DNA of 9,636 nucleotides from Wenzhouxiangella sp. GTDB lineage: Bacteria; Pseudomonadota; Gammaproteobacteria; Xanthomonadales; Wenzhouxiangellaceae. Of the stretch, positions 6,426-9,636 are shown one piece after another. Under the pieces are notes generated by a model. It had not been told where the DNA came from and did no database searches. It was given only the letters and a program-made list of their open reading frames with translations. Each line of letters starts with the position of its first letter. Within the stretch, counting starts at the first letter, position 1. Both the position numbers and the translations under genes were made by a program. Where the stretch lies: contig SKZJ01000140.1 in NCBI GenBank assembly GCA_007127425.1, positions 1 through 9,636 on the forward strand, read 5' to 3'.

Positions 6426-7721
6426 ATGAGCGAATTTCGATTCAACCACCACAAGCTTTCCAACCGCATTCTCATGGGCCTCGGTCTGGGACTGGTGGTG
6501 GGACTGTTGATGAACTTCACCATCGCCGACACCGACTGGGCACGGGCCTGGTTGATCGACGGCGTGTTCGAGGTGGTGGGCCAGGCCTTCGTCAGCTTCC
6601 TGAGCATGTTGATTGTGCCGATCGTGTTCGTGTCGCTGATCACCGGCGTCTCCTCGTTAGCCGACCCCAAGAGTCTGGGGCGGGTCGGCGGCAAGGCCAT
6701 CGGGCTTTACCTGATCACGACCGGTATCGCCATCATCCTGGCGCTATCCGCCGGGCAGTTGTTTCAGACTGGCGTCGGCGCCAGCCCGCCGGACATGGAA
6801 CCGCCGCAGCTCTCGGATGCGCCGCCCTTCACCGAAGTCCTGATCGACCTCATCCCGCGCAATCCGGTCGAAGCCATGGCCGAGGGCAACATGCTGCCCA
6901 TCATCGTTTTCGCCATTCTGCTCGGTCTGGCAATGTCGTTTGCCGGCCAGCCGGGCAAGCGGGTTTCCGACTTCTTTGCCGACTTCATGGAAGTGGTAAT
7001 GAAGCTGGTCGGTATTGTCATGCTGATCGCGCCTTACGGTGTATTCGCGCTCATTGCGGGCATGGCGGCGACGACAGGCTGGGGAACCTTCGCCGGGGTA
7101 CTCAAGTACGTCATTCTCGTCCTGGCCATATTGGTACTGCATGCAGCGGTGGTCTATCCGACGCTGCTCAAGCTATTCACCGGACTGAGCCCTATCGTCT
7201 TTTACCGCCAGATCCGCGATGTGCTGGCTTTCGCCTTTTCCACGGCCTCGTCGGGCGCAACCATTCCGGTAACGCTGCGCGCGGTCCAGGAACGTTTGGG
7301 CGCGAGCAACCGGGTCAGCTCCTTCACGGTACCGCTGGGTGCGACCATCAACATGGACGGCACGGCCATCATGCAGGGGATCGCCGTGGGCTTTATCGCT
7401 CAGTACTACGGTGTGGACCTGAGCTTTACGCAGTACCTGATGGTGGTCTTCATGGTCATCATGGCCTCGATCGGGGCAGCTGGTGTGCCGGGCGTGGGCT
7501 TGATCCTGTTGGCCGGGGTGCTGTCCCAGGTCGGTCTGCCGCCGGAAGGTATCGCGCTCATCCTGGGGGTTGATCGCCTGCTGGACATGACCCGTACCGC
7601 GGTCAACGTCACCGGGGATGCGACCGTAACGTGTATCGTCGCCAACAGTGAGAACGAGCTGGATCGGGAACGGTTCTACGATACCAATTTGCCGGAGCCC
7701 GACAGAAAGGCGCCGGCCTGA
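6426..7721 (+). CDS. DAACS-family sodium/proton:glutamate-aspartate symporter
   Basis: A 431-residue inner-membrane transporter of the dicarboxylate/amino acid:cation symporter family (GltP, DctA, archaeal GltPh). The first helix pairs lie around 14-32 and 47-78. The family hallmarks follow in order: the hairpin-1 serine-rich stretch STASSGATIP (272-281); the helix-7 NMDGT motif (309-313), which helps form the sodium sites; hairpin 2 with GAAGVPGVGLILLAGVL (350-366); and helix 8 with Asp383, Asp387, Arg390, Thr391 and Asn394 in GVDRLLDMTRTAVNVTGD. By comparison with GltPh, these helix-8 residues bind substrate and cation, and the retained arginine points to an acidic substrate such as glutamate or aspartate, or possibly a C4-dicarboxylate. 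A polar loop at 118-138 is rich in proline. The ATG follows ACGGAA, a modest ribosome site. It is a single gene, divergent from glnS, with only 20 bp before the convergent ligase gene. The exact substrate, and so a gene symbol, cannot be set. Confidence 0.93.
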   Translation: MSEFRFNHHKLSNRILMGLGLGLVVGLLMNFTIADTDWARAWLIDGVFEVVGQAFVSFLSMLIVPIVFVSLITGVSSLADPKSLGRVGGKAIGLYLITTGIAIILALSAGQLFQTGVGASPPDMEPPQLSDAPPFTEVLIDLIPRNPVEAMAEGNMLPIIVFAILLGLAMSFAGQPGKRVSDFFADFMEVVMKLVGIVMLIAPYGVFALIAGMAATTGWGTFAGVLKYVILVLAILVLHAAVVYPTLLKLFTGLSPIVFYRQIRDVLAFAFSTASSGATIPVTLRAVQERLGASNRVSSFTVPLGATINMDGTAIMQGIAVGFIAQYYGVDLSFTQYLMVVFMVIMASIGAAGVPGVGLILLAGVLSQVGLPPEGIALILGVDRLLDMTRTAVNVTGDATVTCIVANSENELDRERFYDTNLPEPDRKAPA

Positions 7722-7741
7722 TCCCGCTCACCGCATCAGCT

Positions 7742-8701
7742 TCAGCGGCTCGCAGTTTCAGGCAACACACTTTCCAGCGCAAAGGCGGCCCGGGCCTCGA
7801 CGCCCAGGCCCTCCGGGTTGTCGAGCCGGTCTACGAAAGCGAGTCGGTGCTGCAGCCCACTTCGGTTGGCGATCTGGATGGCCAGTCCCGGCCGGGCGTT
7901 GAGCTCGAGCACCAATGGGCCATGGCGCTCATCAAGCACGATGTCGACTCCCAGGTAACCCAGCGGCACGGCGTCAAAGCAGCGCGCCGACAGCTTGATC
8001 AGTTCCTGCCAGCCCGGCAACTGGAAACCGGTAATCGATGCGCCGGTATCGGGATGTTGCTCGACAATGTCATGGTTCATCACCGCTGACAGGGTGATGC
8101 CTGTCGCCATGTCGATTCCAGCGCCGATGGCGCCCTGATGGAGGTTGGCCTTGCCTCCGGACCGGCGCGTGGGCAATCGCATCATCGCCATGACCGGGAC
8201 CCCTCGAAACACGATGACGCGGATATCGGGGACACCCTCGGGCGCGATGGGGTGCAACGCCGGGTCGGTACGCACCAGTTCCTCGACCAGGGCCGCGTCA
8301 AGCTGCCCGGCCAGAGAGTACATCCCGGCCAGGATGCCGGAGACGTGGTACTGGATATCGGCCAGGGTCAGCAAGCGTCCACCGGGGCTGGTCCAGTCCT
8401 TGCCTCGCCGGCCCAGCGTGACCATAACACCGTCCCCGCCGGTTCCCGCGGCCGGCTTGATCGCGAAAGCGTCCAGGGTCCGCAATCGACGTGCCAGGGC
8501 ACCGGCCTGATACTGCCCCCGCACCACGCCCAGCTGCTCGGGGACGGCGATGTCGTGCGCCTTGAGCCGGGCCTTGCACAGGATCTTGTCGTCGACCAGC
8601 GGGTAAAGGCGCCTCGGATTGTGTTCAAGCACGAAATTGGCGTTTCGTGCATTGATTCCGAGCACCCCGGCGGCCCGGAGCTTGCGGACGAGCCCGATCA
8701 C
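7742..8701 (-). CDS. RimK-related ATP-grasp ligase (alpha-L-glutamate ligase-like protein)
   Basis: A 319-residue ATP-grasp protein of the family usually annotated as alpha-L-glutamate ligase-like, related to RimK. Such enzymes activate a carboxylate as acyl-phosphate and join it to an amine, often adding glutamate to a protein or peptide. ATP-grasp features seen are: the lysine in FAIKPAAGTGGDGV (79-92, Lys82) with its glycine-rich loop; DIRVIVFRGVPVMAMMRLP (159-177); Asp253 in LGVDIVLD; and the metal-binding Glu266 and Asn268 in LVLELNARPG. The start is GTG (8699-8701), overlapping the stop of the upstream 7TM gene as GTGA. AAGAGAAC just upstream provides a ribosome site, so the two proteins are co-translated. 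The N-terminal 75 residues, with GINARNANFV, are typical of this subfamily rather than of RimK itself. The substrate is not known. The partner gene suggests work at the inner face of the membrane. Confidence 0.9.
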   Translation of the reverse strand: MIGLVRKLRAAGVLGINARNANFVLEHNPRRLYPLVDDKILCKARLKAHDIAVPEQLGVVRGQYQAGALARRLRTLDAFAIKPAAGTGGDGVMVTLGRRGKDWTSPGGRLLTLADIQYHVSGILAGMYSLAGQLDAALVEELVRTDPALHPIAPEGVPDIRVIVFRGVPVMAMMRLPTRRSGGKANLHQGAIGAGIDMATGITLSAVMNHDIVEQHPDTGASITGFQLPGWQELIKLSARCFDAVPLGYLGVDIVLDERHGPLVLELNARPGLAIQIANRSGLQHRLAFVDRLDNPEGLGVEARAAFALESVLPETASR

Positions 8702-9636
8702 AGTTCTCTTGCCAGGCGGCGGAAGCGGATCAGCTCCGACAGGCGATAACCCGAATACCGCCCCATAAGGAGCGTCAACCCAAGCACGGTCAGCAAGAGC
8801 TCAGGAAAGACAAACACCAGGTGCTGAACGCTTTCAAGGGTCATGATGTAGAAAGCCAGGCTGGCGATCACTGCTGTCCCCGCGGCCTCGATCAAGGCTT
8901 CGTGGGGACCGCGCTCCTCCCAGACGATGGACATTCGCTCGATAACCATCGCGATGATGACCATGGGAAACAGCCCGACCGACAAGCCCACATCCCATCC
9001 CAGCTGGTGGCTCAAGAGGCTCAGGGCGACCATCAGTGCAACGACAATGATCAGTACCGCGGTCAGCCGGGGTACCAGCAACAGTCGGAGGCGTTCCAGG
9101 TAAAACCTGAGCAGGAGCCCGCTGCTGACGACGACGCTAAACAGCACCAGCCCGCCGATCAGGCCGGTATCGCGGAATGCCAGGGCGATCAACACGGGCA
9201 TGAAGGTACCAAACGAGCGCAAGCCGACGACATTGCGCATCAGGACCATGATGAAGCCGCCCACGGGCACCAGGAGCAGCACGGCGTAGACAGTCTGGGC
9301 CTGCACCGGAAGCTCCAACAAGCTGAAGGTTGACGACCAGGCATCATGCCGCGCCGCGCGTTGTTCGGCCAGATCGATCGCGCCCAGTTCGTTCCTGCGG
9401 ATCGACCAGCTCAGGTCGATCAAGGTGGCGCCCTCGGCGGCAACTGCGGGCCGTTCACCGCGCCACCAAATCAGAAAATTCTCAGGCAGGCCTTGTTGGC
9501 CGCTCTCAGGATCGAAAAACAGCCACTGGCGTCCGTTGTGCACCGCGAGCAGTCGTTCCGGGTGAGCTCTGCGTTCCGTCGCGGTCAGGGTGAAGCCGTT
9601 GACCTGCTCCGTGGGAATACGCGCCCCGGCCAGCAA
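8698..9636 (-). CDS. Inactive transglutaminase-like protein fused to 7 TM helices (partial, 5' end missing)
   Basis: The last 312 residues of an inner-membrane protein of the UUP1/7TM type: a transglutaminase-fold domain thought to be inactive, followed by seven helices. The reading frame is open to the window edge, so the true start is outside; the family is usually near 500 residues. Visible residues 1-60, including GRQWLFFDPESG, look like the end of the transglutaminase fold. Seven hydrophobic segments follow near 114-134, 141-155, 158-177, 190-208, 216-233, 250-266 and 272-291. Conserved loops include RNVVGLRSFGTFMPVLIALAFR (134-155) and, after the last helix, GRYSGYRLSELIRFRR (292-307). 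The region before the helices carries many charged residues and probably faces the periplasm. The gene overlaps the ATP-grasp ligase, the usual partner in this predicted peptide-ligase neighbourhood. Whether a zinc-dependent aspartyl-type protease gene lies further upstream, as often seen, cannot be checked here. Confidence 0.88.
   Translation of the reverse strand: MLAGARIPTEQVNGFTLTATERRAHPERLLAVHNGRQWLFFDPESGQQGLPENFLIWWRGERPAVAAEGATLIDLSWSIRRNELGAIDLAEQRAARHDAWSSTFSLLELPVQAQTVYAVLLLVPVGGFIMVLMRNVVGLRSFGTFMPVLIALAFRDTGLIGGLVLFSVVVSSGLLLRFYLERLRLLLVPRLTAVLIIVVALMVALSLLSHQLGWDVGLSVGLFPMVIIAMVIERMSIVWEERGPHEALIEAAGTAVIASLAFYIMTLESVQHLVFVFPELLLTVLGLTLLMGRYSGYRLSELIRFRRLAREL

Noticed and set aside
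6144..6452. Minus-strand open frame of 102 codons crossing the intergenic gap
   Set aside because: It overlaps the symporter start and the inverted-repeat element; its low-complexity arginine- and leucine-rich translation has no recognisable domain.
7722..7741. Possible terminator between the symporter and the ligase genes
   Set aside because: Only 20 bp separate the genes, and the short CCGC/GCGG pairing nearby is too weak to call.

Overview
The window reads as a chromosomal segment of a high-GC Gram-negative bacterium, most likely a gammaproteobacterium of the Xanthomonadales/Chromatiales type. This is inferred from three things: the aroK-aroB gene pair, a bacterial glutaminyl-tRNA synthetase of the E. 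coli type, and an exosortase H together with an ATP-grasp/7TM pair that are familiar from environmental gammaproteobacteria. I cannot fix the genus from sequence alone. Eight protein genes fill almost all of the window. I see no tRNA, rRNA, insertion sequence, prophage or CRISPR array.

Layout. (1) 16-1363, minus strand: a two-gene unit with exosortase H first and, 4 bp downstream, an atypical YeeZ-like NAD(P)-binding SDR protein. (2) 1364-1617: a divergent intergenic region with a possible -10 element for the exosortase and a hairpin in the aroK leader. (3) 1618-4264, plus strand: aroK, aroB and hemE, each overlapping the next by an ATGA, so shikimate and haem synthesis enzymes are translationally coupled. 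(4) 4265-4346: the convergent gap before glnS, with an 8-bp-stem hairpin that could stop transcription from both sides. (5) 4347-6038, minus strand: glnS, with a TATAAT box just upstream. (6) 6039-6425: a 387-bp gap with no credible gene. It holds a 142-bp inverted-repeat structure whose outer 19-bp arms and inner 10-bp palindrome share exactly the same centre. (7) 6426-7721, plus strand: a sodium-coupled acidic amino acid symporter of the DAACS family. (8) 7742-9636, minus strand: an inactive-transglutaminase/7TM membrane protein (5' end beyond the window) overlapping a RimK-related ATP-grasp ligase.

How they work together. aroK and aroB supply chorismate precursors, hemE supplies coproporphyrinogen III, and glnS charges tRNA-Gln; these are housekeeping genes. 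The less understood parts are the exosortase H unit, which should process C-terminal sorting signals of exported proteins, and the ATP-grasp/7TM pair. That pair belongs to a gene neighbourhood predicted by comparative genomics to make or modify peptides at the inner membrane, and its biochemical role is not settled as far as I know. It is the best candidate here for a little-described system. The centred palindrome between glnS and the symporter is the best unexplained non-coding signal.
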